A stretch of 64,000 bases of DNA from JAGWRA01 sp035534615 (lineage in GTDB: Bacteria; Acidobacteriota; Vicinamibacteria; Vicinamibacterales; CAVVIG01). Where the stretch lies: positions 1 to 64,000 of the forward strand of contig DATLRO010000068.1 of NCBI GenBank assembly GCA_035534615.1, in the 5' to 3' direction. Positions 37,831-46,754 of this stretch are shown here, piece by piece (the first letter of the stretch is position 1; every line of letters starts with the position of its first letter). The notes beneath the pieces were generated by a model. It saw only the letters and a list, made by a program, of their open reading frames with translations. It was not told where the DNA came from and made no database searches. The position numbers were made by a program, and so were the translations under genes.

Positions 37831-38544
37831 TCACGCGTCGGCGCCGCCGGCGTGGGCGTCCACGAACGCGTCGACCGCCCGCCGGGCCGCGGGATCCAGC
37901 CGGGTGAACTGCACCCCCATGCCCGTCCGCTGATCCGCCCAGGCCACCCGCGCGTCAACTTCCAGGTCGGTGTCTCCCCCGGGCAGCCGGAACCGCAGCC
38001 GGACCGCCGTGCCCGCGTCGACCACCGTCGCCGTGCGGAGCCCCATCCCGCCCCGGCTGATGTCGAACGCGATCCCGGCGACGACCGCGTCGCCGGCCCG
38101 GCAGGCGACCGCCGCGCCCAGCGTGACCCGCGGGCTGCCGCGGCGGTTGAAGCGGTCGGGGAAGAGGTGCGGCGCCAGCGCCGGCAGGATCTGCTGCGCG
38201 GTGCTGTGCTCGTTGACGTAGCCGGCGATCCCCAGCGCCGCCAGGGTCCGGACCTCCGCGGCGCCGGTCACCGACCCGCTGAAGACGACGATCGGCAGCG
38301 CCCGCGCGATCGGCCGGACGGCCTGCACGAGATCCGCGCCGGTCGGGCGCGGCAGCCGGAGATCGAGCAGCAGCAGGTCGACCGGCGCCGCACCGGGCGC
38401 GAGGTGCGCGAGCAGGGCGTCGCCGGTCGCCACCGCCACGGCCCGATGACCCGCGCCGTCGAGCGCCGCGACGAACCGGTCGCGCACGCTCCCGTCGTGG
38501 CCGGCGACGAGGACGGTCCTGCTGATGCCTGTGTGCGTGAGCAT
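37831..38544 (-). CDS. Receiver-PilZ protein, putative c-di-GMP effector
   Basis: 237 aa. A CheY-like receiver (about 10-125; phospho-Asp in 'DLLLLDLRLPRPTGADL', 'IVVFSGSVTG') is fused to a PilZ domain (about 135-230) with both c-di-GMP motifs: 'RRGSPR' (RxxxR-type) and 'DISRGGMGL' ([DN]xSxxG). Such proteins link phosphorelay input to c-di-GMP-dependent surface behaviour. No kinase is adjacent. The ATG at 38544 is used; a much longer open frame upstream is antisense to the acidic gene and is not real. Confidence 0.88.
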   Translation of the reverse strand: MLTHTGISRTVLVAGHDGSVRDRFVAALDGAGHRAVAVATGDALLAHLAPGAAPVDLLLLDLRLPRPTGADLVQAVRPIARALPIVVFSGSVTGAAEVRTLAALGIAGYVNEHSTAQQILPALAPHLFPDRFNRRGSPRVTLGAAVACRAGDAVVAGIAFDISRGGMGLRTATVVDAGTAVRLRFRLPGGDTDLEVDARVAWADQRTGMGVQFTRLDPAARRAVDAFVDAHAGGADA

Positions 38545-38588
38545 GGCTGCGAGCCCCGATTTTCCGTGCGTCCGTACCCCGGGGCGCG

Positions 38589-38618
38589 TTGCAGAATTTA
38601 TCAGGTTCTCGCTATAAT
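38589..38618 (+). promoter_or_regulatory. Sigma-70-type promoter for the LysW-like/larE operon
   Basis: TTGCAG at 38589-38594, an 18-nt spacer and a perfect TATAAT at 38613-38618. It is the clearest promoter in the window and lies about 98 nt before the small acidic gene. Confidence 0.72.
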
Positions 38619-38716
38619 TCGAACGCGTATTCTCTGCCGTGGCACGTACCGTGCCGCGCGTCTGAACGTCGGATCCCACACCGGAAAAGGACACTGCTGA
38701 GACCGCCGAGGAGATT

Positions 38717-38956
38717 ATGGCCACCTGCCCCGAATGCGACGCCGAGATCGAGATCGACGAGTTTGACGTCGACAAGGGCGATATCCTGACCTGTCCGGAC
38801 TGTGGCTCCACTCTCGAGGTGATTGGCGTGTCCCCCCTCGAACTCGAAATCGCGTCGGACGACGAAGACGACGAACTGGATGAGGATCTGGAAGAAGAGG
38901 AAGAGGGCGACGACGAGGAGGAAGACGAGGACGAGGACGAGGACGAGGAGGAATGA
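38717..38956 (+). CDS. LysW-like zinc-ribbon protein with long acidic tail
   Basis: 79 aa. N-terminal zinc ribbon C4-x2-C7 ... C26-x2-C29 ('TCPECDAEIEIDE', 'DILTCPDCGSTLEVIGV') closely resembles LysW, the amino-group carrier in lysine/arginine synthesis. LysW normally ends in EDWGE, whose last Glu carries the substrate; here the protein runs into a 30-residue Asp/Glu-only tail ending in EEE. No lysX/argX-type ligase is nearby. Instead the stop overlaps the larE start (ATGA), so it is coupled to a sulfur-transfer enzyme. Carrier, metal donor and scaffold roles are all possible. Confidence 0.8.
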   Translation: MATCPECDAEIEIDEFDVDKGDILTCPDCGSTLEVIGVSPLELEIASDDEDDELDEDLEEEEEGDDEEEDEDEDEDEEE

Positions 38957-39813
38957 GTGACATGCCGGCGGTCGGGGTGACGTCCATCGACGCCCGCCTG
39001 CTGGCGGCCAAGGCGCGGACGCTTCACGACCTGCTGAGCGGCCTGCAGTCGGTTCTGGTCGCCTACAGCGGGGGGGTCGACAGCGCCTACCTCGCTTGGG
39101 CCGCCACGGCCGCGCTCGGCGATCGCGCCCTCTGCGTGACCGCCGAGAGTCCCAGCTATCCCGAGCACCACCGGCAGCTCGCCGTGCAGGTGGCGGAGGT
39201 GGCCGGGCTGCGTCACGAGTTCATCCACACGGACGAGCTCGAGCGGCCCGACTATCGCGCGAACCCCGCGAACCGCTGCTACTTCTGCAAGCAGGAGCTC
39301 TACACGCATCTGACTGCCTTGGCCCGGGCCCGCGGCTTCGCGGCCGTCGTCGACGGCAACAACGCCGACGACCGGGGCGACTACCGGCCGGGCCGGCAGG
39401 CCGCCCGCGAGTTCGGCGTCCGCAGCCCGCTGGACGAAGCCGGCCTCAGGAAGGCCGAGATCCGCGAGCTGTCGCGTCGCGCCGGGCTGCCGACGTGGGA
39501 CGAGCCGGCGTCCGCGTGTCTGTCCTCGCGTATTCCGTATCACAGCGAAGTGACCGGCGAGAAGCTGCGCCGGATCGAGCAGGCCGAGCAGGTGCTGCGG
39601 GATCTCGGCTTCCGCGTGTGCCGCGTCCGCCATCACGACGCGGTCGCGCGTCTGGAAATCGCGCGCGATGAGATGGCGCGGGCGCTCGACCCCGGCATCG
39701 CCGCCGCGATCGTCAGGGCCTTCCAGGCGATCGGCTACAGCTACGTCAGCCTCGATCTTCAGGGGTACCGCAGCGGCAGTCTCAACGAGCCGCTCCGCCT
39801 GCGACCGATCTGA
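38953..39813 (+). CDS. larE: LarE-family ATP-dependent sulfur transferase
   Basis: 286 aa. PP-loop SGGVDS at 39-44, 'CVTAESPSYP', 'NRCYFCKQELY', 'VDGNNADDRGDYRPGRQAA' and 'PASACLSSRIPY'. LarE adenylates and sulfurates the pyridine cofactor precursor of the lactate racemase nickel-pincer. Cys109, Cys112 and Cys189 together match the three-Cys form that carries a [4Fe-4S] cluster, as opposed to the single sacrificial Cys form. No larA, larB or larC is in the window, so the acceptor here may differ. Confidence 0.9.
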   Translation: MSDMPAVGVTSIDARLLAAKARTLHDLLSGLQSVLVAYSGGVDSAYLAWAATAALGDRALCVTAESPSYPEHHRQLAVQVAEVAGLRHEFIHTDELERPDYRANPANRCYFCKQELYTHLTALARARGFAAVVDGNNADDRGDYRPGRQAAREFGVRSPLDEAGLRKAEIRELSRRAGLPTWDEPASACLSSRIPYHSEVTGEKLRRIEQAEQVLRDLGFRVCRVRHHDAVARLEIARDEMARALDPGIAAAIVRAFQAIGYSYVSLDLQGYRSGSLNEPLRLRPI

Positions 39814-40159
39814 GATCGGCGCCAGGCCTGGCCCGCGATGCGCGGCGGCGGAGCCGCCGTCGGGTCTCGGGCGTTTCGGAGCACGGTCCGACCATGGACG
39901 TGGCAGTCGCCCGGACGCGATCCGGGCGGCACGAACGACCAGCCTCCCACCACGCGGCTGACCTGTTCCTTCAACGGCTGAGTTTCGACCGTCGTGCGCG
40001 CGCCGGCGGTGCGGCGGAGCCGCAGCCGCTGCACCTCAGCGGTCACCGTCGCGGCGTGCAGCTGATCCATGGACCGTGACGCCGCCGTTGATCCATTGAC
40101 AGAGCGTCGACGGGAAACTAAGCTCCAATCGACTCGAAAGGTCGATCTCCCTCAGGAGA
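39814..40159. other. Intergenic region larE-pal
   Basis: 346 bp. It contains a GC-rich hairpin just after larE (around 39841-39864, GCGGC/GCCGC type) and the pal promoter at 40096-40124. Short open frames on both strands show no family features or ribosome sites, so I do not call a gene. Confidence 0.5.
40096..40124 (+). promoter_or_regulatory. Promoter of pal
   Basis: Consensus TTGACA (40096-40101), 17-nt spacer, TAAGCT (40119-40124). Leader about 30 nt, ending in AGGAG. Confidence 0.65.
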
Positions 40160-40747
40160 ATGATGATAATGACTCGCGTTCGCCGTAGTCTTCTCGTGGG
40201 CTCCCTCTGCGTCGGCGTTGGACTGGCTGCGCTCGGTTGTCACAAGCGCATTCCGCCACCGGCCGCGCCACCACCACCACCGCCTGCGGCCGCACCGGCT
40301 CCGCCGCCGCCACCGCCGCCACCACCACCGCCGGCTCCTGCGCCCGCGCCGAAGCCGCTGACCGAAGAGCAGATCTTCGCTCAGAAGTCACTGGCCGAAC
40401 TGAATGCGGAGAAGCCGCTGGAAGATGTGTTCTTCGACTTCGACAAGTCCGAGCTGCGCGCCGACGGACGGGAGGCGCTGCAGAAGGACGCGCAGTGGCT
40501 GCAGAAGTGGACGAGCACGAAGATCACCGTTGAAGGACATTGCGACGAACGGGGAACCGCCGAATACAACCTGGCGCTGGGCCAGCGGCGTGCGGCGGCC
40601 GTGAAGGACTACCTCGTGAGCCTCGGCGTCGACGGCGACCGGATCACCGTCGTGAGCAAGGGGAAGGAAGATCCGTTCTGCACCGAGCATACCGAGAGCT
40701 GCTGGCAGCGGAACCGCCGCGGGCACTTCATCATCACCGCGAAGTGA
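40160..40747 (+). CDS. pal: Peptidoglycan-associated lipoprotein Pal (OmpA domain)
   Basis: 195 aa outer-membrane lipoprotein that binds peptidoglycan as part of the Tol-Pal system. Signal segment 'SLLVGSLCVGVGLAALGC' with lipid-attachment Cys, a very Pro/Ala-rich spacer (about 33-65), and a C-terminal OmpA domain with 'VFFDFDKSELRADGREAL', 'ITVEGHCDERGTAEYNLALG', 'RRAAAVKDYL' and 'NRRGHFII'. Three in-frame ATGs (40160, 40163, 40169) follow AGGAG at 40154-40158; spacing favours 40163 or 40169. tolB/tolA are not in the window. Confidence 0.94.
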   Translation: MMIMTRVRRSLLVGSLCVGVGLAALGCHKRIPPPAAPPPPPPAAAPAPPPPPPPPPPPAPAPAPKPLTEEQIFAQKSLAELNAEKPLEDVFFDFDKSELRADGREALQKDAQWLQKWTSTKITVEGHCDERGTAEYNLALGQRRAAAVKDYLVSLGVDGDRITVVSKGKEDPFCTEHTESCWQRNRRGHFIITAK

Positions 40748-40825
40748 CGGCGGCCGCTCGTCCGTAGCACCGCGAAGACCGGCGTGGAAGCGGTGGCCGG
40801 CGCACCGGCGCCGCTTCCACGTCCC

Positions 40826-41116
40826 TCACCCGTCGGCGTCCCGGTTTCGGGAGGCCCGCGTCAATCCCTCGACCAGCCCGGCGTCGGTGATCCGGTGACG
40901 GGCGAGTTCCCGTCCGCCGGCGAGGAGCACCGGCACCTCCGTCCCGTATCGGGTCGTCAGCGCAGGGTCGGTCGTGATGTCGATCTCGTCGAGCGTGAGC
41001 GGCACGCGTGCCGCGGCGCGCCACACGGCGTCCCGCATCAGATCGCACAGGTGACAGCCCGGCCGCGTGTAGAGCGTCAGGCGGACGGGCAGGGCCTGTC
41101 CGCTCACGGCCGGCAC
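40826..41116 (-). CDS. Glutaredoxin-family (DUF836-like) protein
   Basis: 96 aa thioredoxin-fold protein with redox motif C21-H-L-C24 ('LTLYTRPGCHLCDLM'), 'IDITTDPALTTRYGTEVPVLL' cis-Pro region and a short helical end. These small proteins are usually uncharacterised thiol oxidoreductases. It overlaps pyrF by 13 nt at its 5' end, so it is cotranscribed with the pyrimidine genes, possibly only for regulatory convenience. Confidence 0.82.
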   Translation of the reverse strand: MPAVSGQALPVRLTLYTRPGCHLCDLMRDAVWRAAARVPLTLDEIDITTDPALTTRYGTEVPVLLAGGRELARHRITDAGLVEGLTRASRNRDADG

Positions 41117-41823
41117 TCGCGAACGAGCGCCTCGGCGGCGGCCCGCGGGTCGGCGGCCGCGATGATCGGCCGGCCGACGACGAGGTAGTCGGCGCCGGCG
41201 GCGATCGCCCCGGCGGCCGAGAGCGTGCGGCTCTGGTCGTCCGGTGCCGGCGCGGCGTCCGGCCGTGCGGCACCGCGGATGCCCGGCGTGACGATCGTGA
41301 AGCCAGGACCGCAGCGGCGGCGGATCAGCGCGGTCTCGAGCGGCGAGGCGACGACGCCGTCGAGGCCCGACTCGCGCGCGAGCTGTGCGAGCGCCTCGAC
41401 CTGGTCCGGCGCCCGCCGCGGCACGCCGATCTCGATCAGGGCCGCGTCGTCCAGGCTGGTCAGCACCGTGACCGCGATGACGAGCGGCGGCGTGACGCCG
41501 AGGCGCGCGGCTTCCGCGGCGGCAGCGTCGCGCGCCGCGCGCATCATGGCGCCGCCGCCCGAGGCATGCACGTTCACCATCCAGACGCCGAGGCGGACGG
41601 CGGCCGTCACCGCGCCGGCGACCGTGTTGGGGATGTCGTGGAACTTCAGATCCAGGAAGACCCGGTCGCCGCGCGCGACGAGCTGGCGGACGAACGACGG
41701 GCCTTCCGCCGTGAAGAGGCGGCTGCCGACCTTGAGGCCGCCGGCCACGCCGCGCAGCTGGTCGGCCAGCGCCAGCGCCCCGGCCGCCGTGTCGACATCC
41801 AGCGCGACTAGGAGCTGATCCAT
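41104..41823 (-). CDS. pyrF: Orotidine 5'-phosphate decarboxylase
   Basis: 239 aa enzyme forming UMP from OMP. Start 'LLVALDVDTAAGAL', catalytic 'VFLDLKFHDIPNTV' (the D-x-K-x-x-D array), 'VNVHASGG' and C-terminal 'VTPGIRG' and 'VVGRPII' phosphate loop, all typical of the short bacterial form. The ATG at 41823 lies inside the pyrD 3' end (16-nt overlap), showing tight coupling. Confidence 0.96.
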   Translation of the reverse strand: MDQLLVALDVDTAAGALALADQLRGVAGGLKVGSRLFTAEGPSFVRQLVARGDRVFLDLKFHDIPNTVAGAVTAAVRLGVWMVNVHASGGGAMMRAARDAAAAEAARLGVTPPLVIAVTVLTSLDDAALIEIGVPRRAPDQVEALAQLARESGLDGVVASPLETALIRRRCGPGFTIVTPGIRGAARPDAAPAPDDQSRTLSAAGAIAAGADYLVVGRPIIAAADPRAAAEALVRECRP

Positions 41824-42746
41824 TCCTGGTCCCGGGCCCGCGTGTCGATCGCCCCCACCAGATCGGCGACGCGCGCGATCCGGTGCCGCGTGAGATAGTC
41901 CTCGAGGCCGGCCAGCAGCTTCGTCCAGATGAACGGGTCGACGAAGTTCGCCGTGCCGACCTGCACCGCCGACGCGCCGGCCAGCAGGAACTCGATGACG
42001 TCGCGGGCGTCCATGATGCCGCCCATGCCGACGATCGGGATCTTCACCGTCTGGCGGCACTCGTACACCATGCGGACCGCGATCGGCCGGATCGCGGGCC
42101 CGCTCAACCCGCCGACGATGTTCGACAGCTTCGGGCGGCGCGTCTCGATGTCGATCACCATCGCGAGGAACGTGTTGACCAGCGAGACCGCGTCGGCGCC
42201 TGCCTCCTCCGACGCGCGCGCGAACGACGCCACGTCGGTGACGTTCGGCGTGAGCTTCGGAATGATCGGCAGCGACGTCACGCGGCGGACGGCGTGCACG
42301 ACGTCGTAGGTGCCGGTCAGGCTGCAGCCGAACGTGATCCCGCCTTCCTTGATGTTCGGACAGGAGATGTTCAGCTCGAGCGCCCCCACCCCCTCCACGT
42401 CCGAGAGGATCCGCGCCAGCTCGACGTACTCGTCGAGCGTGCTGCCGCAGATGTTCACGATGACCGTGGCGCGCCGCGCGCGCAGCTCGGGCATCTTCTC
42501 GCGGATGAACCGGTGGACGCCGATCCCCTGCAGGCCGATGGCGTTGAGCATGCCGGCCGGCGTCTCGACGATCCGGGGGGGCGGATGACCCTCGCGGGGA
42601 TTGAGGAACAGCCCCTTGACGGCGACGCCGCCGAGCGTCGCCAGGTCGACCGCGTCGGCGTATTCGACGCCGTAGCCGAAACAGCCGCTCGCCGCGATCA
42701 GCGGATTGGCGAGGCGCAGCGATCCGATCTGGACGGAGAGATCCAT
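41808..42746 (-). CDS. pyrD: Dihydroorotate dehydrogenase, NAD-type catalytic subunit (class 1B)
   Basis: 312 aa FMN enzyme oxidising dihydroorotate to orotate. 'LANPLIAASGCFGYGVEY', 'GVAVKGLFLNPREG', active-site Cys in 'LELNISCPNIKEGG', 'IIPKLTPNVTD' and FMN phosphate loop 'IPIVGMGGIMDARDVIEF' with 'AVQVGTANF'. Class 1B enzymes need PyrK, encoded directly upstream with a 1-nt start/stop overlap (TGATG). Confidence 0.97.
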   Translation of the reverse strand: MDLSVQIGSLRLANPLIAASGCFGYGVEYADAVDLATLGGVAVKGLFLNPREGHPPPRIVETPAGMLNAIGLQGIGVHRFIREKMPELRARRATVIVNICGSTLDEYVELARILSDVEGVGALELNISCPNIKEGGITFGCSLTGTYDVVHAVRRVTSLPIIPKLTPNVTDVASFARASEEAGADAVSLVNTFLAMVIDIETRRPKLSNIVGGLSGPAIRPIAVRMVYECRQTVKIPIVGMGGIMDARDVIEFLLAGASAVQVGTANFVDPFIWTKLLAGLEDYLTRHRIARVADLVGAIDTRARDQEWISS

Positions 42747-43558
42747 CAGTCCCACACCACCTGGTCGCCGGCGAAGACCGGGCCGGCGATGCACGAGCGG
42801 ACGAAGTGGGGCCGGCCGTCGTCTCCGCGGACCGGAATCACGCAGCTGTAGCAGCCCCCCATCCCGCATCCCATCACGCGTTCGACGGAGACCTGCGAGG
42901 GCCGGCCGGCGCGGGCGGCGACGCGGGCGGCGGCCGCCAGCATCCCCTCCGGCCCGCACGCGTAGACCATGACCGGCGCGTCGGGCGCCAGCGCCGCCAG
43001 TTCGCGGTCGAGCGGCACCGTCACGCGGCCGCGCTCGCCCCCGCTGCCGTCGTCGGTCGTCAGGATGACGCGGACGCCGAGTCGCTCGAAGAAATCGAGA
43101 TAGAAGTGCTCTGCCGCGGTGCGCGCGCCGTAGAAGAGCGTCATCGGCGTGCCGCGGGCATGCAGCGCCTCGGCGAGCAGCGCGAACGGCGCCAGCCCGA
43201 CGCCGCCGGCCACCATCCAGGCCCGGTCCGGCGGATCGACCGGCGCGAACGGCCGGCCGAGCGGGCCCAGGCAGGCGATCCGCTCGCCGGGGGTCGCGTC
43301 GAACAGCCGGCTCGTCGAGACGCCGATCTGCTTGTTGAGCAGCGTCAGGCCGGTCGGCTGGCCCGTTGCGTCTCGCAGCACCTCGAAGACGGAGAACGGC
43401 CGGCGGAGCAGCGGGTCCTGGCCGAGGCCCGATTTCACCATCACGAACTGGCCGGGCTGCGCGCAGGCGGCGATCTCGGGCGCGGCGAGCGCCAGCACGT
43501 TGTAGTCGCTCGACAGCCGGCGATTCTCGATCACCGGTGCGTTCACGTCGATCGGCAT
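42746..43558 (-). CDS. pyrK: Dihydroorotate dehydrogenase electron-transfer subunit
   Basis: 270 aa FAD and [2Fe-2S] protein passing electrons from PyrD to NAD. FAD site 'PGQFVMVKSG' and 'LLRRPFSVFEV', NAD site 'AWMVAGGVGLAPFALLAEAL', and the C-terminal cluster Cys set in 'ERVMGCGMGGCYSCVIP' plus 'VRSCIAGPVF'. The ATG at 43558 begins the conserved region and has a -10 box 6 nt upstream. First gene of the leftward pyrK-pyrD-pyrF-grx operon. Confidence 0.96.
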   Translation of the reverse strand: MPIDVNAPVIENRRLSSDYNVLALAAPEIAACAQPGQFVMVKSGLGQDPLLRRPFSVFEVLRDATGQPTGLTLLNKQIGVSTSRLFDATPGERIACLGPLGRPFAPVDPPDRAWMVAGGVGLAPFALLAEALHARGTPMTLFYGARTAAEHFYLDFFERLGVRVILTTDDGSGGERGRVTVPLDRELAALAPDAPVMVYACGPEGMLAAAARVAARAGRPSQVSVERVMGCGMGGCYSCVIPVRGDDGRPHFVRSCIAGPVFAGDQVVWD

Positions 43559-43564
43559 CGGGAA

Positions 43565-43570
43565 AGTATA
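43565..43570 (-). promoter_or_regulatory. -10 box 6 nt before pyrK ATG (leaderless candidate)
   Basis: Minus strand TATACT, then TTCCCG, then ATG. No Shine-Dalgarno is possible in that space, so translation is probably leaderless. Confidence 0.55.
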
Positions 43571-43678
43571 CCTGACTCGGTGCTCGGGGCTCGGAGGGCC
43601 GGGAATCGTCACTCGCCACTCATTCCTCCCTCGAGGCCCAGCGCCCTGATGCCTGCGCGGGACCCGGCCGAAGGATGC

Positions 43679-43728
43679 TATACTCGCTGACGGACTCTTT
43701 AACCGCGGTCCTGCGAGGCCGCAAAGAG
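43679..43728 (+). promoter_or_regulatory. pyr operon promoter and PyrR-binding RNA hairpin
   Basis: Extended -10 TGC-TATACT (TATACT 43679-43684) precedes a leader whose first structure is CTCTTT (43695-43700) pairing with AAAGAG (43723-43728) and GCGG (43705-43708) pairing with CCGC (43719-43722). The loop TCCTGCGAGG (43709-43718) fits the PyrR-binding loop consensus UCCNGNGAGG. The 3' strand AAAGAGG is also the ribosome site of the leader ORF starting at 43732, so PyrR-UMP binding would hide it. Confidence 0.78.
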
Positions 43729-43731
43729 GTG

Positions 43732-43797
43732 ATGTCGTGCCGCGCACCAGTCCCGCCTGTACGTCCCCCGTGCTGCCAGTTTTTCCGGTCGGTGTGA
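43732..43797 (+). CDS. Putative pyr leader peptide
   Basis: 21 codons (MSCRAPVPPVRPPCCQFFRSV) starting right after AAAGAGG, which is buried in the PyrR hairpin, and ending 88 nt before the pyrR ATG. The peptide itself looks unconstrained; its translation could control downstream expression by coupling or by blocking a second hairpin (CCGGTCC/GGACCGG, about 43801-43831). An alternative is that this is a chance frame and only the hairpin matters. Confidence 0.45.
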   Translation: MSCRAPVPPVRPPCCQFFRSV

Positions 43798-43885
43798 TGC
43801 CCGGTCCGTCGCGTGCCGGCCGGGGACCGGTCCGTGTCGAGTGGTTGGCCCGCCCGCGGGCGTTGCCCGGAAGGGAGGCGCGCCG

Positions 43886-44445
43886 ATGGCCGTGGTGATG
43901 GATGCCGACCGCATGAACCGGTCGCTCGCGCGGATCGCCCATGAAATCGTCGAACGCAACCGCGGCCTGGACGGGCTGGGCCTCGTCGGGATCCGGACGC
44001 GCGGCGTGCCGATCGCGCGGCGCCTGGCCGCCAGCCTCGCGAAGATCACGGGCGAGGAGGTGCCGACCGGGGCGCTCGACATCACGCTGTATCGCGACGA
44101 TCTGATGCGCCACGCCGTCGGGCCGCAGCCGGTCGTCCGCCGCACCGAGATTCCATTCTCGATCGACAATCGGACGATCCTGCTGGTGGACGACGTGCTG
44201 TACACGGGGCGGACGATTCGCGCGGCGCTCGACGCGCTGATCGATTTCGGGCGCCCGCGGGCGATTCAGCTCGTCGTGCTCGTCGACCGCGGGCATCGCG
44301 AGCTGCCGATCAAGGCGGATTACGTCGGCAAGAACCTGCCGACGTCGCGCGACGAGAGCGTCCGCGTGCAGCTGCAGGAGATCGACGGGCGCGACGAGGT
44401 GACGGTCGCGCGGGCGGACGGGGCCGATCCGGCCGGGGGAGCATC

Positions 44446-44449
<4 letters not shown>
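43886..44449 (+). CDS. pyrR: Bifunctional pyr operon regulator / uracil phosphoribosyltransferase PyrR
   Basis: 187 aa. RNA-binding regulator of pyrimidine genes responding to UMP and PRPP. 'MNRSLARIAHEIVERN', 'LVGIRTRGVPIARRLA', 'GALDITLYRDDL', PRPP loop 'ILLVDDVLYTGRTIRAALDAL' and 'IQLVVLVDRGHRELPIKADYVGKNLPTS' are standard PyrR. The ATG at 43886 has GGGAGG upstream. Its stop overlaps the pyrB start (ATGA). The PyrR-binding hairpin in its own leader points to autoregulation. Confidence 0.97.
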
Positions 44450-45430
<981 letters not shown>

Positions 45431-45447
<17 letters not shown>

Positions 45448-46741
45448 GGGGGGGCGGGTCGTCGACCCGGCCGGCGGGCGCGACGGCGCGTTCGACGTGC
45501 TGATCGAGGACGGGCGCATCGCGCGGGTCGGCCGGGACCTGCCGGCGGGCGACGCGGTCGTCCTGCCGGTGCCGGCCGGCTGCATCGTCTGTCCCGGCCT
45601 GATCGACATGCACGTGCACCTGCGCGAGCCGGGTCAGGAGCACAAGGAGACCGTGGCGACCGGCGCGGCCGCCGCCGTGGCGGGCGGCTTCACCGCCGTC
45701 GCCTGCATGCCGAACACGACGCCGGTCAACGACAATGCCGGCGTGACCGCCTACATGCGGCAGAAGGCGGCGGAGGCCGGCCTCGCGCGCGTCTATCCGA
45801 TCGGCGCCGTGTCGAAGGGATCGGCCGGCGAGGAGCTGGCCGACATCGGCGAGCTGCACGCGGCCGGCTGCGTCGCGATTTCCGACGACGGCCGGCCCGT
45901 CGCGACGGCGCTGCTGATGCGGCGCGCGCTGGAGTACGCGGAGATGTTCGGCATGCCCGTCATCGACCACTGCGAAGACCCGAGCCTGAAGGGCGAGGGG
46001 GTGGCGCACGAGGGGTACCACGCGTCGCTGCTCGGGCTGCGCGGCATTCCCAATGCGTCCGAGGAGATCATCGTCCACCGGGACATCGTCCTGGCCGGGC
46101 TGACCGGCGCCGCCTTCCACGTCGCGCACATGAGCGCGCGCGGCTCGCTCGACGCGGTCCGGTACGGGAAGGCGCGCGGCGTCCGGGTGACGTGCGAGGT
46201 GACGCCGCACCACTTCGTGCTGACCGACGAGGCGCTCGCCCGGCCGGTGCCGTACGACACCAACGTGAAGATGAATCCGCCGCTGTGCGAGGCCGAGGAC
46301 CGGGACGCGATGCTGCAGGGGATCGCCGACGGCACCATCGACGCCATCGCGACGGACCACGCGCCCCACCACGCCGACGAGAAGAACGTCGAGTTCGACA
46401 GGGCGCCGTTCGGCATCGTCGGACTGGAGACCGCCGTGCCGCTGGTGTTCGACCGGCTCGTGCATCCCGGCCACATCACCCTGCGCCGCATGGTCGAGCT
46501 GCTGTCGACGAATCCGGCGCGGATCCTCCGCGTGCCGGGCGGCACGCTGGCCGAAGGCGCGCCGGCCGACATCACGATCCTCGCGCCCGACCTGACCGTG
46601 TCGGTGGCGGCGGCGCGGCTGCGCTCGAAATCCAGGAATACCCCGTTCGACGGCTGGCGCCTGCGCGGCGGCGTGGCGGCCACGATCGTCGGCGGCCGCA
46701 CGGTGTGGGTGAACGACGGCATGGCGGCGCTGGGCGCCTGA
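45431..46741 (+). CDS. pyrC: Dihydroorotase
   Basis: 436 aa zinc amidohydrolase closing the dihydroorotate ring. Metal ligands in 'DMHVHLREPGQEHKET', 'IDHCEDPSLK', 'FHVAHMSARG' and 'AIATDHAPHHADEK', the full class I set, so it should be active rather than a structural pseudo-DHOase. Coupled to pyrB. Confidence 0.96.
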
Positions 46742-46754
46742 GAGGACGGCCTGG

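Noticed and set aside
38560..39636. N-terminal extension of the REC-PilZ gene containing a long poly-Ser run
   Set aside because: Poly-Ser is the antisense of the Asp/Glu codons of the LysW-like tail; a strong promoter and two real genes lie on the other strand.
39759..40079. Short open frames on both strands between larE and pal
   Set aside because: No ribosome site or family features; they overlap each other antisense and fall in promoter and hairpin DNA.
43781..43787. T-run in the pyr leader as an intrinsic terminator
   Set aside because: No stable GC stem ends directly before it; it is read through as Phe codons of the leader ORF.
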